A DNA stretch of 64,000 nucleotides from Saccharopolyspora shandongensis (lineage in GTDB: Bacteria > Actinomycetota > Actinomycetes > Mycobacteriales > Pseudonocardiaceae). The position numbers and the translations under genes are program-made. The stretch is taken from the NCBI RefSeq assembly GCF_900106995.1, contig NZ_FNOK01000056.1, forward strand, positions 1 to 64,000, read 5' to 3'. Below are positions 32,285 to 43,287 of this stretch, in pieces; position 1 is the stretch's first letter, and each line of letters opens with the position of its first letter. The notes below the pieces were generated by a model. It was given only the letters and a program-made list of their open reading frames with translations. It had not been told where the DNA came from and did no database searches.

Positions 32285-33460
32285 TCAGCTGGGGGCGTTC
32301 GGGCTGAGCACGGTCGTGGAGTGGTGCGCCAGGATGCCGCCGTTGCCGCTGACCATGATCACGTCGTTGCGCGGCGCCTGCCGCTCGCCGCCGTGGCCGC
32401 GCGCCTGGATCACCGCCTCGGACAGCGGCGTCATGCCCCACATGTAGTAGGCGGACAGCTGGCCGCCGCCGGTGTTGACGGGCAGCGTGCCACCGGGCGC
32501 CAGCGCGCCGGAGGCGACGAACTCGCCGCCCTCGCCCTTGGCGCAGAAACCGTAGTCCTCCAAGGTGATCAGCACGGTGAAGGTGTAGCAGTCGTAGAGC
32601 TCGAGGACGTCGACGTCGGCGATGGACGCACCGGCCATCTTCAGCGCGGCCGGGCCGGCCTGCGCCGCGCCGCTGCGCAGGCCGAACTCGCTGCCGCGCG
32701 CGGCCGGGTAGTTGGGATGCGACTGCGCGAAGCCGAGCACGTGCACGGGCGGTTGCCGCAGGTCGGCGGCGCGGTCGGCGGAGGTCACGAGGATCGCGAT
32801 GCCGCCGTTGCTGACCAGGCAGCAGTCCAGCAGCCGCAGCGGATCGGCGATCATCCGCGATTCCTGGTGGTCGGCGAGCGCGATCGGGTCCCGCAGCTGC
32901 GCCAGCGGGTTCCGGGCGGCCCACGCCCGCTGCGCCACGGCGATCGCGCCGAGCTGCTCGGAGGTGGTGCCGTAGGCGTTCATGTGCCGCCGGGCGGCCT
33001 GCGCGTACATGGCGTTCACGCTGGTCAGCCCGCTGGCGCCGAGGAGGCCTTCGAAGCCGGTGGCCTTGCGCCGCCCGGTGTAGGCCGCGGCGCTGCCCTT
33101 GTCGGGCCGGCGGGGCGCGTCGGCGAACACGCACACCACGTTGTCGGCCATGCCGGACTGCACGGCCATCGAGGCGTAGGCGAGCATCGAGCCGGCCGAG
33201 GAGCCGAACGCCTGCATCTCGGTCAGCAGCCGGAGGTCGCGGACCTGGAGCTCCTGCTGCAGCGTCCAGATGTCGACGCCGCCGGAGACCCCGGAGTTCG
33301 CGAGGATGCCGTCCACATCGGACAGTTCGAGGCCGGCGTCGGCGACCGCGAGGCGAACGGCGTCGGCGGCGAACTGCCCCGCGGTGCGGCCGTAGACCTT
33401 GCCCAGTTCGGTCATGCCCAGCCCGGCGATCACCGGCCGGCGTCCTGCGGAGCCCGTCAA
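32285..33460 (-). CDS. Thiolase-fold protein of the lipid-transfer (Ltp2-like) group
   Basis: 391 residues with the thiolase fold: VIAGLGMTELGKVYGRT at the N-terminus, DVDGILANSGV, and C-terminal VNTGGGQLSAYYMWG and VSGNGGILAHHSTTVL. At the position of the thiolase nucleophile Cys (normally CASG/CGSG) the sequence is MQAFGSSAGSMLAYAS, with no Cys. Loss of this Cys together with a DUF35 partner is the hallmark of Ltp-type retro-aldolases that split beta-hydroxy acyl-CoAs. Tyrosines in ELYDCYTFTVL and LSAYYMW could be catalytic. First gene of the operon; a palindrome upstream at 33495-33509 may be its operator. Confidence 0.87.
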   Translation of the reverse strand: MTGSAGRRPVIAGLGMTELGKVYGRTAGQFAADAVRLAVADAGLELSDVDGILANSGVSGGVDIWTLQQELQVRDLRLLTEMQAFGSSAGSMLAYASMAVQSGMADNVVCVFADAPRRPDKGSAAAYTGRRKATGFEGLLGASGLTSVNAMYAQAARRHMNAYGTTSEQLGAIAVAQRAWAARNPLAQLRDPIALADHQESRMIADPLRLLDCCLVSNGGIAILVTSADRAADLRQPPVHVLGFAQSHPNYPAARGSEFGLRSGAAQAGPAALKMAGASIADVDVLELYDCYTFTVLITLEDYGFCAKGEGGEFVASGALAPGGTLPVNTGGGQLSAYYMWGMTPLSEAVIQARGHGGERQAPRNDVIMVSGNGGILAHHSTTVLSPNAPS

Positions 33461-33494
33461 CGCTGCCTCCTCTGCGCGGCGCCCGGATCATTTC

Positions 33495-33509
33495 GGACCG
33501 CTTCGGTCC
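33495..33509. promoter_or_regulatory. Palindromic operator candidate upstream of the thiolase operon
   Basis: GGACCG-CTT-CGGTCC is a perfect dyad flanked by TTT and AAAA, 34 bp upstream of the thiolase-like gene start. The size and position suit a TetR or GntR dimer. No regulator gene is adjacent. Confidence 0.5.
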
Positions 33510-33593
33510 AAAATCACCCGGCCATGATGACCCGCCCCGCCCCGGCCGCGCAAGGCACCGGCCGCCGGTGATCGGCGCTGATCGGCGCGGCGC

Positions 33594-34739
33594 TCACCAC
33601 CGGCCCGCGGCCACCGGATCGGGTGCCGGGGCTCCGACCGGCGCGAGCAGGCCGCGGCGGGCCAGCTCCGGGTGCACCCCTTCGCCGAACCAGTAGGCCT
33701 CCTCCAGGTGCGGGTAGCCGGAGAGCACGAACTCCTCGATGCCCACCGCGTGGTACTCCTCGATCAGGTCCGCGACCTCGGCGTGGCTGCCGACGAACGC
33801 GGTGCCCGCGCCGCCGCGCAGCAGCCCCACGCCCGCCCACAGCCCCGGGTGGATCTCCAGTTCCCGCGCGTCGCTGCGCAGCACGCCGCCGTGCAGCGCA
33901 GCCATGTTGCGCTGGCCGGTGGATTCGGTGGCCGCGAACTTCGCCTGCGAGGCGGCCACGTCGGCGGGGTCCATCTGGTCGACGAACTTCTGTGCGGTGG
34001 CCCAGGCCTCGGCGCTGGTGTCCCGGGTGATGATGTGCGCGCGGATGCCGAAGCGCAGGGTTCGGCCCTCCTCGGCGGCGAGCTCGCGCAACCGCCGCAC
34101 CTTCTGGGCCACCGCACCCGGCGGCTCGCCCCAGGTCAGGTGCACGTCCGCGCGGCGTGCGGCCACCGGAAGGGCGGCGTCGGAGGAACCGCCGAAGTAC
34201 AGCGGTGGCTGTGGGTCCGGCTTCTCGAACGCGACGGCGCCGCGGATCTGGTAGTGCTCGCCGTCGAAGTCGAACGGCTCACCGGCGAAGATGCCGCGCA
34301 GCACGGCGAGGAACTCGTCGGTGCGCGCGTACCGCTGGTCGTGGTCCAGCCAGTCGCCGAAGCGCTGCTGCTCGACGGATTCGCCGCCGGTCACGATGTT
34401 CAGCAGCAGCCGCCCGCCGGAGACCCGCTGGTAGGTGGTGGCGAGCTGGGCCGCCAGGGTCGGGGTCAGCGCGCCGGGCCGGAACGCGACCAGGAACTTG
34501 ATGCGCCGGGTGCGGGCGAGCAGCGCCGCGGTGGTGACCCAGGCGTCCTGGCACCAGCTGCCGGTGGGGGTGAGCATCCCGGTGAACCCGAGGTGCTCGG
34601 CGGCCTGCGCGACCTGTGCCAGGTAGTCGATGTCCGGCTGGCGCGGCGTGTCGGCCCCGGTCGGGGTGACGTGCGGACGGTCCACGATGGACCGGCCGTC
34701 GCCGTGGGTGGGCAGGAACCAGTGCGTGGTGACGCTCAT
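33594..34739 (-). CDS. ssuD: FMNH2-dependent alkanesulfonate monooxygenase
   Basis: 381 residues, the typical length of SsuD. Bacterial-luciferase-fold TIM barrel with FLPTHGDGR at the N-terminus, GFTGMLTPTGSWCQDAW with the active-site Cys, KFLVAFRPGALTPTLAAQ, LNIVTGGESVEQQRFGDWL and PPLYFGGSSDAALPVAA. SsuD uses reduced FMN and O2 to release sulfite from alkanesulfonates under sulfur limitation. No SsuE gene is adjacent, but an FMN reductase of another system is at 48270. It lies downstream of the frameshifted ssuA; ssuB and ssuC are not in the window. Confidence 0.9.
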   Translation of the reverse strand: MSVTTHWFLPTHGDGRSIVDRPHVTPTGADTPRQPDIDYLAQVAQAAEHLGFTGMLTPTGSWCQDAWVTTAALLARTRRIKFLVAFRPGALTPTLAAQLATTYQRVSGGRLLLNIVTGGESVEQQRFGDWLDHDQRYARTDEFLAVLRGIFAGEPFDFDGEHYQIRGAVAFEKPDPQPPLYFGGSSDAALPVAARRADVHLTWGEPPGAVAQKVRRLRELAAEEGRTLRFGIRAHIITRDTSAEAWATAQKFVDQMDPADVAASQAKFAATESTGQRNMAALHGGVLRSDARELEIHPGLWAGVGLLRGGAGTAFVGSHAEVADLIEEYHAVGIEEFVLSGYPHLEEAYWFGEGVHPELARRGLLAPVGAPAPDPVAAGRW

Positions 34740-34897
34740 GCCAGTTCCGCCTCTCCGCGATTCACAGTTGTGGCTGTGTCCGGCTCAGTCTCGCGTTTCG
34801 CAGTTTCTTGTGGCTGGTTTGCGTCACGTTCCCCTGAGGCGCGGTTGAGGAGACTCGGGTTGACACAGGGCTACTCATGCGTTGTTCTCCCGGTGGG

Positions 34898-35921
34898 TCA
34901 GGCGGTGGCGAGCTGGGCGGCGAATCGGGGGTCGACGAATTCGGCGAATTCGAAGCGGCGCGGGATTTCCTTGGCCGCCACGAACGCGTCCGCGAGTTCC
35001 TGTTCCGAGCGGATCACCGCGTCGTCCAGCGCGACCGGTAGGTCCGGGCCGAGCTCGGTGGCGCGCCGCGTCACCTCGATCGGCAGCCCGGTGTCTGCGG
35101 ACCAGGACTGCGCGCGCTGCTCCCGGTTGCCGTCGGCGAAGCGCTGCGCCTTGGCCAGTCGCACCAGGTAGTCGCCGATGGCGGTGTTGCGGCCCGCATC
35201 GGCCAGCGCGGCCGTTCCGGCGACCTGGAAGCTCAGGCCGTTGGCGGTGCCCTGCCCGTCGGCGATCGCCCGGGCACCCGATTCCAGCTGGATCTGCGAG
35301 AAGTACGGGTCCCAGATCGCCCACGCGTCCACGGCGCCCTGCTTGAACGCACCGAGCGCATCGGAGGGCTGCAGGAAGACCAGTTCGACGTCGTCGGGCG
35401 TGAGCCCGGCGGTGCGCAGCGTCAGGAGGATCTGGCCGTGCGCGGAACTTCCCTTGGCGACCGCGATCTTGCGGCCGCGGAGCTGATCGCGGCCCCGCAG
35501 CGGCGAGTCCGGCAGCACCACCAGGGCATCGCTCGACGTTGCCCTTCGACGAGGCGATGATCTTGATCTTCGCCCCGGCCGCGGCGGCGAACAGCGGCGG
35601 CGTGTTGCCGACGCCGCCGAGGTCGATGGCGTCCGCGGACACGGCTTCCAGCAGCGGCGGGCCGGACGGGAAGGTCGCCCACTGCACGGTGTACGGGAAG
35701 TCGTCCAGGCCGGCCGACCGCAGCAGGGAACGGGAATTGCCCTTCTGGTCGCCGACGCGCAGGGTCACCCGCGCCAGCTGCCCGGCGTCGACCGGCGCGG
35801 GCACCGGCGCCTGGGTCGGATCGCCGCGGCCGCTCGCGCAGGCGCTGAGCAGCCCGGCGGAGGTGGCGGAAAGAGCAAGGGCAGCAAGGAATTCACGACG
35901 ACGCACGGTCGGTTGCTCCAT
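34898..35921 (-). pseudogene. ssuA: Aliphatic sulfonate-binding lipoprotein (SsuA), frameshifted
   Basis: The N-terminal part from the ATG at 35921 shows a lipoprotein signal (RRREFLAALALSATSAG, LLSACASG) and the start of an SsuA-like solute-binding protein, up to KIKIIASSKGNVE. At about 35531 the frame is lost; continuing in another frame gives DALVVLPDSPLRG, KIAVAKGSSAHGQ and the complete C-terminal lobe, ending DPRFAAQLATA at 34898. One base gained or two lost restores the whole protein. It is either a recent inactivating mutation or a sequencing error. The intact form would bind alkanesulfonates for ABC import. Confidence 0.85.
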
Positions 35922-36217
35922 CGTTGCGAGGGGAGTGGCACGCCGACTGCGGGCAGCGCGAAGCAGCCCAGCGAGGGCGGGGATCAGCGCGAAGAGGTCA
36001 GCAGGAACGACATGCGGAACTGGCCTGCCGTCGCAGATCGACGTGCAGGCGCCAGGTCAACGCGAAGCGTCCGGGCATGGCAACGATGCTTCCAGCCACG
36101 AGGCGGAGGCGTCAACGGCGAGCGGGAGGCTCCCACAGATCGAGAACGCCCGGCTCGCGCGGGCGTCCTCGGGAGATCAGTATTCGACCATTGTGGACGG
36201 TTATCGGAGTCAGTCGC
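35922..36217. other. Gene-free stretch upstream of ssuA
   Basis: About 300 bp between the start of ssuA and the end of the convergently placed DUF3040 gene. It must contain the ssu promoter. Overlapping open frames on the plus strand are arginine-rich and have no family resemblance. No strong hairpin, riboswitch or operator was identified. Confidence 0.45.
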
Positions 36218-36484
36218 TCATTCGAGGCGTATGTGCCAGTCGCGGGAGAAGAACACGACCGCGGCCAGCGTCCCGGCGGCGAGCACGCCGCCGCCCTCGC
36301 CGAGGAAGAGGCACACCACGGCGACGAGCGCCGCGAACACCGCCAGCGTCATCCGCGGCGACATCAGGGCCCAGATCCGCCGCCACGTGCTGGTCTCGGT
36401 CAGGCGGCGGGCCAACTTGGGGTCGTCGCCGATGAGCTGCTGCTCGATCTCCCTCAGGCGGCGCCGCTCGTCCCTCGGTAGCAT
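36218..36484 (-). CDS. DUF3040 small membrane protein
   Basis: 88 residues from the ATG at 36484 (GGGAGGTGGCC directly upstream). The N-terminus LPRDERRRLREIEQQLIGDD followed by PKLARRL is the DUF3040 signature; two hydrophobic segments follow (MTLAVFAALVAVVCLFLG and GGVLAAGTLAAVVFF). The family is common in actinobacteria and has no known function. Monocistronic. Confidence 0.88.
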   Translation of the reverse strand: MLPRDERRRLREIEQQLIGDDPKLARRLTETSTWRRIWALMSPRMTLAVFAALVAVVCLFLGEGGGVLAAGTLAAVVFFSRDWHIRLE

Positions 36485-36619
36485 GGCCACCTCCCACGGT
36501 CCATCCGCCTCGTTGAACAAGTATTGCAACGATGCCCTCCGCTGTGAAGGGTCCATTGGCACGGTTGCCGGTCCCGGCGGCTAGCCTGTGTCCGCAGTCG
36601 TCGCGGCAGGGAGCTTCCG

Positions 36620-36985
36620 ATGGAAATCTGGGTCAACCCGGCATGTTCGAAATGTCGTTCGGCGGTGTCGCTGCTGGACGAGGCGGGCGCGGAGTACACC
36701 GTGCGCCGGTACCTCGACGAGCCGCCGACGGCCGCGGAGCTGGCCGAGGTGCTGGACCGGCTCGGGCTGGAGCCGTGGGACATCGCCCGGACGGCCGAGC
36801 CGGTGGCGAAGGAGCTCGGGCTGAAGACCTGGGGCCGGGAGCCGGCGGACCGGGACCGGTGGATCGAGGCGCTGGTGGCGAACCCGAAGCTCATTCAGCG
36901 CCCGATCATCACGGCCGACGACGGCACCACGGTCGTCGGCCGGACCCCGGAAGCCGTGCGATCGGTGCTGCCGGAAAACCACTGA
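36620..36985 (+). CDS. ArsC/Spx-like glutaredoxin-fold protein
   Basis: 121 residues from the ATG at 36620 (CAGGGAG upstream). EIWVNPACSKCRSAVSLLDE has a CxxC in place of the classical ArsC Cys-x5-Arg active site, and NPKLIQRPIITADDG is the conserved ArsC C-terminal motif with its Arg. Family members include arsenate reductases and the redox-sensing Spx/YffB group. With CSKC a thiol-disulfide redox role is as likely as arsenate reduction; no ars genes adjoin. Confidence 0.85.
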   Translation: MEIWVNPACSKCRSAVSLLDEAGAEYTVRRYLDEPPTAAELAEVLDRLGLEPWDIARTAEPVAKELGLKTWGREPADRDRWIEALVANPKLIQRPIITADDGTTVVGRTPEAVRSVLPENH

Positions 36986-37037
36986 CCGACAGGGGAGGAC
37001 GTTGGTCCTTCCCGCCGGACGCCTTCAGCGGACACGA

Positions 37038-37074
37038 AAGCGGGGGCGGGCGCTCGTCGCGCCCGCCCCCGCTT
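37038..37074. terminator. Bidirectional terminator between arsC-like and clpC-like genes
   Basis: AAGCGGGGGCGGGCGC (37038-37053) pairs perfectly with 37059-37074 over 16 bp with a 5-nt loop, in the gap between two convergent genes. Confidence 0.8.
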
Positions 37075-37081
37075 CGCCCGA

Positions 37082-39568
<2,487 letters not shown>

Positions 39569-39791
39569 TCCTAACCTCCTCGCGACGGTGTTGCTGGCAT
39601 CCGCCGCCAGCTACTTGAGTCCGTTGCTGTCAACCAACGTCAGTCTGGTCCGGGTAATTCCAACCAGCCCCACAAGTGGCGCACGTCACCTCTTGTCGCA
39701 TTGGGCGCGCCAACATGTCTCTTGGGTAATATTCACAGAGAGAAATATGCGCTCGGGCTGGCTGGTCGGCTTTCCGACGGCGAACGGAGGC

Positions 39792-40235
39792 CTAGGCGAT
39801 CTCGGTCCACAGCGGATCGGAAGTCCAGGCGCCCTCGTCGAGCTGCCGGTCGATCTCGTCGCGCAGGCACGGGCATTCCTCGGCCGGATGATCCCGGGTG
39901 CAGGTCAGGAACGGCCCCAGGCACCGCTCGGCCCTGGCCAGCCGCTCCTGCTCCGCGCGGATCGCGGCCAGCCGCTGCTCCACGACGTCCATCCAGCGCT
40001 GCCCGGGCGCGTCCCCGCGCAGGACCACCGCGATCTCGTCGAGCCGGAACATGCAGGTGTCCCGCAGGATCCGCACCAGCGCGATGCGCCGCAGCTGGCC
40101 CGGGTCGTAGCAGCGGTGCCCGGAACCGTTGCGCACCGACCGGATCAGGCCGCGCTCCTCCCAATACCGCAGCGCCGACACCGCCAGCCCGCACCGCTGC
40201 GCGGCCACCCCGATGGGGATCAGGTCCTCGCTCAC
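39792..40235 (-). CDS. MerR-family transcriptional regulator with a Cys-rich C-terminus
   Basis: 147 residues from a GTG at 40235. The MerR winged helix reads IPIGVAAQRCGLAVSALRYW, EERGLI and GHRCYDPGQLRRIALVRILRD; a dimerisation coil follows, then a tail with Cys in ERCLGPFLTC and EECPCLRDEI. The four Cys could sense metal or redox but the spacing is not that of SoxR. It diverges from a DHA2 efflux gene across a SoxR-box-like dyad (40248-40265), so it probably controls that pump and itself. Confidence 0.9.
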   Translation of the reverse strand: MSEDLIPIGVAAQRCGLAVSALRYWEERGLIRSVRNGSGHRCYDPGQLRRIALVRILRDTCMFRLDEIAVVLRGDAPGQRWMDVVEQRLAAIRAEQERLARAERCLGPFLTCTRDHPAEECPCLRDEIDRQLDEGAWTSDPLWTEIA

Positions 40236-40247
40236 CCGACCATTTGA

Positions 40248-40265
40248 CCTCAAGCCGACTTGAGC
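40248..40265. promoter_or_regulatory. MerR-type (SoxR-box-like) operator
   Basis: CCTCAAG-CCG-ACTTGAGC contains the dyad CTCAAG-n4-CTTGAG. It resembles the SoxR consensus CCTCAAGTTAACTTGAGG with a changed centre. It overlaps a TTGACC that could be a -35 element (40244-40249), as MerR operators do, and lies between the divergent MerR and efflux genes. Confidence 0.65.
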
Positions 40266-40320
40266 ACGCATCGTGATCTTCCAGGCGGGCGCGCGCCCGC
40301 CGATCGAGGGAGGTTCCGGA

Positions 40321-41787
40321 GTGCTCGGGTCGGTTTTCCTCGCGACGTTCATGGCCCTGCTCGACATGAGCATCGTCAACGTCGCGCTGCCCGCGATCCA
40401 GGCGGACCTGGGTGCGACGGCGAGCGGCGCCCAGTGGGTCGTCGACGGCTACACCCTGTGCCTGTCGGCGTTCATGCTCACCGGCGGCTCGCTGGGGGAC
40501 AGGTTCGGTCGCAAGAAGGTCTTCGTCGTCGGCTTGGCCGTCTTCACGGCCGGCTCGGCCTGGTGCGCGCTCGCCCCGACGGTCGAGCTGCTGATCGCGG
40601 GCCGACTGGTGCAGGGCGCGGGTGCCTCGGTGCTGACGCCGGGCGCGCTGTCGCTGCTGACCCACGCCTACCCGGACCCGGCCGCGCGGGCGCGGATGAT
40701 CGGGATCTGGGGCGGTTTCGGCAGTTCCGCGACGGTGCTGGGTCCGCTGGTGGGCGGGCTGCTCACCGAGCGCTTCGGCTGGCCCGCGCTGTTCCTGATC
40801 AACCTGCCGCTGGGCGCGGTCGCGCTGGTGCTGGGCCTGCGCGGCATCCGGGAGTCGGCCTGTCCCGAGCACGCGGCCACCGATCCGCTCGGCCAGGTCC
40901 TGGCCGTGCTCGGCCTCGCGGGGCTGACGTATGCGGTGATCGAGAGCGCGCAAGCGCCCTGGAGTTCGGCCGGGGTCCTGCTGCCGCTGCTGCTGGGGCT
41001 CGGCTGCCTCGCGGTGTTCCTCGTCGTGGAGTTCCGCAGCCCGAATCCGATGCTGCCGGTCGGACTGTTCCGGCAGCGGCAGTTCGCAGCCACCACCGCC
41101 GCGTCGTTCGTCCTGGGCTTCGGGTCCTACGGCTGCTTCTACCTCTTCTCCCTGTTCCTGCAGCAGGTGCGCGGTGCGGGCGCGGCCGAGGCCGGGCTGC
41201 AGTTCGTGCCGTACTCGCTGGCGATCGCGCTGGCCACGGTCGTGTCCGGCAGATGGGCCGGCCGGCGCGGGCACCGGGTTCCCATGATCGCCGGCTACGT
41301 CGTGACCGGGGCCGCGCTGCTGGCGATGCTGCTCTTCCGCCCGGACACGTCGTACCTGGTCGTCGGGCTGCTGTTCGCGGTGCTGGGCAGCGGGATGGGC
41401 CTGGCGATCGCCGCGACCAACGCGGCCGCCATGTCGGCCGTGGCCCGGCACCGCTCGGGCATCGCGGCGGCGACGGTCAACGCGCTGCGCCAGGTGGGCG
41501 CCGCCCTCGGTATCGCGGTGCTCGGCATGCTCGTCACCATCCGGGGCGCCGCAGTGCTGGCCGACGACATCGGCGCGCCGGCCGCGCGGCGGGTCATGGC
41601 CAGTGGCGGCGCCGATGGCCTGTTCGGCGCCGGTTTCACCGCCGGCCTGCACCTGAGCCTGGTGGTCGCGGGCGTGGCGACGCTGCTGGTCGCGGCGCTG
41701 CTCGTCGCCCTGCCGCGCGCGGAGCCGTCGGAGCCCTCGCGGCGCGCCGGGACCGGCGTCAAGCGCCAGAGCGCGGAGGCGGACTGA
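40321..41787 (+). CDS. DHA2 (EmrB/QacA)-type multidrug efflux transporter
   Basis: 488 residues if started at the GTG at 40321, which has GGGAGG 7 nt upstream; a GTG at 40273 lacks an RBS and falls inside the promoter. Fourteen hydrophobic segments are visible. MFS marks: MALLDMSIVNVALPAIQADL (motif D1), LTGGSLGDRFGRKKVFVVG (motif A), AGRLVQGAGASVLTPGALSL (motif B), GFGSSATVLGPLVGGLLT (motif C). Such pumps expel lipophilic cations, dyes or antibiotics using protons. Its promoter contains a MerR-type operator. Confidence 0.9.
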   Translation: MLGSVFLATFMALLDMSIVNVALPAIQADLGATASGAQWVVDGYTLCLSAFMLTGGSLGDRFGRKKVFVVGLAVFTAGSAWCALAPTVELLIAGRLVQGAGASVLTPGALSLLTHAYPDPAARARMIGIWGGFGSSATVLGPLVGGLLTERFGWPALFLINLPLGAVALVLGLRGIRESACPEHAATDPLGQVLAVLGLAGLTYAVIESAQAPWSSAGVLLPLLLGLGCLAVFLVVEFRSPNPMLPVGLFRQRQFAATTAASFVLGFGSYGCFYLFSLFLQQVRGAGAAEAGLQFVPYSLAIALATVVSGRWAGRRGHRVPMIAGYVVTGAALLAMLLFRPDTSYLVVGLLFAVLGSGMGLAIAATNAAAMSAVARHRSGIAAATVNALRQVGAALGIAVLGMLVTIRGAAVLADDIGAPAARRVMASGGADGLFGAGFTAGLHLSLVVAGVATLLVAALLVALPRAEPSEPSRRAGTGVKRQSAEAD

Positions 41788-41799
41788 GCAGGCTGGTCT

Positions 41800-41852
41800 G
41801 AGGTGAACGGTCTGTTTGCTCCATTAGGCGAGGTGAACGGTCCGTTCGCCTC
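41800..41852. terminator. Hairpin, GAACGG terminator family copy 2
   Basis: Arms 41800-41821 and 41830-41852 pair with a few mismatches; the unit GAGGTGAACGGTCnGTT occurs in both. It immediately follows the efflux gene. Same family as 5809-5855 and 63594-63646. Confidence 0.6.
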
Positions 41853-41960
41853 GCCTGGCAAGGCGTCAGTGGTGGGGTTCCCGCGACGGGGGATTGACTT
41901 CCAGTTACGTCGAAGTTCGAAGCTGTCTTCAGCAGATCGACGGCTTCGAAGGGGTGTGGA

Positions 41961-42590
41961 ATGGAGACTTCGGTGGAACGCACTGTGTTCGACTCCGCCT
42001 ACGAGGAGAACAGCGCTCCGTGGGTGATCGGCGAGCCGCAGCCGGCCATCGTCGGGCTGGAGCAGGCCGGTCGCATCCGCGGCGCGGTACTCGATCCCGG
42101 ATGCGGCGCGGGTGAGCACACGATCCTGCTCGCCAAGCTGGGCTACGACGTCCGCGGCGTGGACTTCTCGCGCCCGGCGATCGAGCACGCCCGGGCCAAC
42201 GCCGCCGCGCAGCACGTCGCCGCCCGCTTCGACGTCGCCGATGCGCTGCAGCTGACCGGCGGCCCGTACGACACCGTCGTGGACAGCGCGCTGTTCCACG
42301 TGTTCGGTCCGGAGGACCGCGCGAAGTACGTGCGCAGCCTGCACGGCGTGTGCCGACCGGGGGCGACCGTGCACGTCCTGGCGCTGGCCGACGTCGAGCC
42401 CGGCTTCGGCCCGCGCATCCCCGAGTCCGCGATCCGCGAGGCCTTCGCGGCCGAGGGGTGGCGGTTGGAGGAGGTCCGGCTGAGCCGCTACCGCGGCGTC
42501 GCGCTGGGCGAGCGGGCCGAGGCGCTCGGCGTCGAGGACGGCGCGCTCGTCGACCTGGCGGCCTGGCTGGCCACCGCCACCCGCCTCTGA
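41961..42590 (+). CDS. Class I SAM-dependent methyltransferase
   Basis: 209 residues. The SAM-binding motif I reads VLDPGCGAGEHTILLAKLGY, then VRGVDFSRPAIEHARAN (motif II acidic residue) and YDTVVDSALFHVFG, with FGPRIPESAIREAF as a C-terminal helix. The UbiE/thiopurine-methyltransferase-like fold is clear, but the substrate is unknown. Probably monocistronic, downstream of the terminator hairpin. Confidence 0.85.
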   Translation: METSVERTVFDSAYEENSAPWVIGEPQPAIVGLEQAGRIRGAVLDPGCGAGEHTILLAKLGYDVRGVDFSRPAIEHARANAAAQHVAARFDVADALQLTGGPYDTVVDSALFHVFGPEDRAKYVRSLHGVCRPGATVHVLALADVEPGFGPRIPESAIREAFAAEGWRLEEVRLSRYRGVALGERAEALGVEDGALVDLAAWLATATRL

Positions 42591-42651
42591 AGTCCACATT
42601 GGACTAACTGGGGGTGTGGTCCCGGCCGGGTTCGGCTGGCACACTGGGCGG

Positions 42652-43149
42652 ATGACCGAGGATGCTGCGTGCGCGGTGGCGCACGGTGAAGTCCCGTCGG
42701 CGTCGTCCGGTGGCCGCGTGCTGGTGGCGGTGTTCGCCTCGCCGGTGGCGGAATTCCTGCTGCGCTACGGCCGGGACCTCGGCTTCCGGGCGATCCTGGT
42801 CGAGCCGGACACCGGGCGGGCCGGGGCCGACGCGGTCCCGGCGGTGCCGGTGCTGGGCCCGGAGGCGGACGTCGTGGTGACCGACCACCACCGCCCGGAA
42901 CTCGGCCCGCTGCTGCGCGACGTGCTCAAGCACGACGTCCGCTGGGTGGGCATCATGGGCAACCCGCGCCACGCCGGGCCGCACGTGGCCGCGCTCCGGG
43001 AGCTCGGCGTCCCGGATGCCGAGATCGACCGGGTGCACCGGCCGATCGGCCTGAACATCGGCTCCCGCACGCCGCCGGAGATCGCCATCGCGACCCTCGC
43101 GGGCCTGCTGGCCGACCGCAACGGCAAGCCCGGCGGCTTCGCCTTCTGA
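42652..43149 (+). CDS. XdhC-like Rossmann-domain protein
   Basis: 165 residues from the ATG at 42652. It corresponds to the C-terminal Rossmann domain of XdhC/CoxI proteins: RVLVAVFASPVAEFLLRYG, VVVTDHHRPELGPLLRDVL, DVRWVGIMGNPRHAGPHVAA and GLNIGSRTPPEIAIATLAGL. The N-terminal XdhC domain is absent, making it about half the usual length. XdhC binds and sulfurates the molybdenum cofactor before insertion into xanthine dehydrogenase-type enzymes, so it may serve the hydroxylase at 28780. Confidence 0.85.
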   Translation: MTEDAACAVAHGEVPSASSGGRVLVAVFASPVAEFLLRYGRDLGFRAILVEPDTGRAGADAVPAVPVLGPEADVVVTDHHRPELGPLLRDVLKHDVRWVGIMGNPRHAGPHVAALRELGVPDAEIDRVHRPIGLNIGSRTPPEIAIATLAGLLADRNGKPGGFAF

Positions 43150-43287
43150 GTCCACCGGGCGCCCGGCGGGCCGGGTGAGGTGCGCGGACTCTCGCTTTTG
43201 CCGGGGCGATGTGGTTATGCTCCGGTCACCCAGCGCCGGGATCATGGCCCGGTGCCGAGTGTTCCGGGAACGGGGCGGGAGGGGCGC

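Noticed and set aside
35922..36217. A riboswitch (SAM-type) upstream of the ssu genes
   Set aside because: No kink-turn or conserved core of any sulfur-related riboswitch could be recognised.
39613..39619. CTTGAGT upstream of the ClpC gene as a HAIR (HspR) site
   Set aside because: The inverted partner ACTCAAG at the required spacing is absent, so only a half-site is present.
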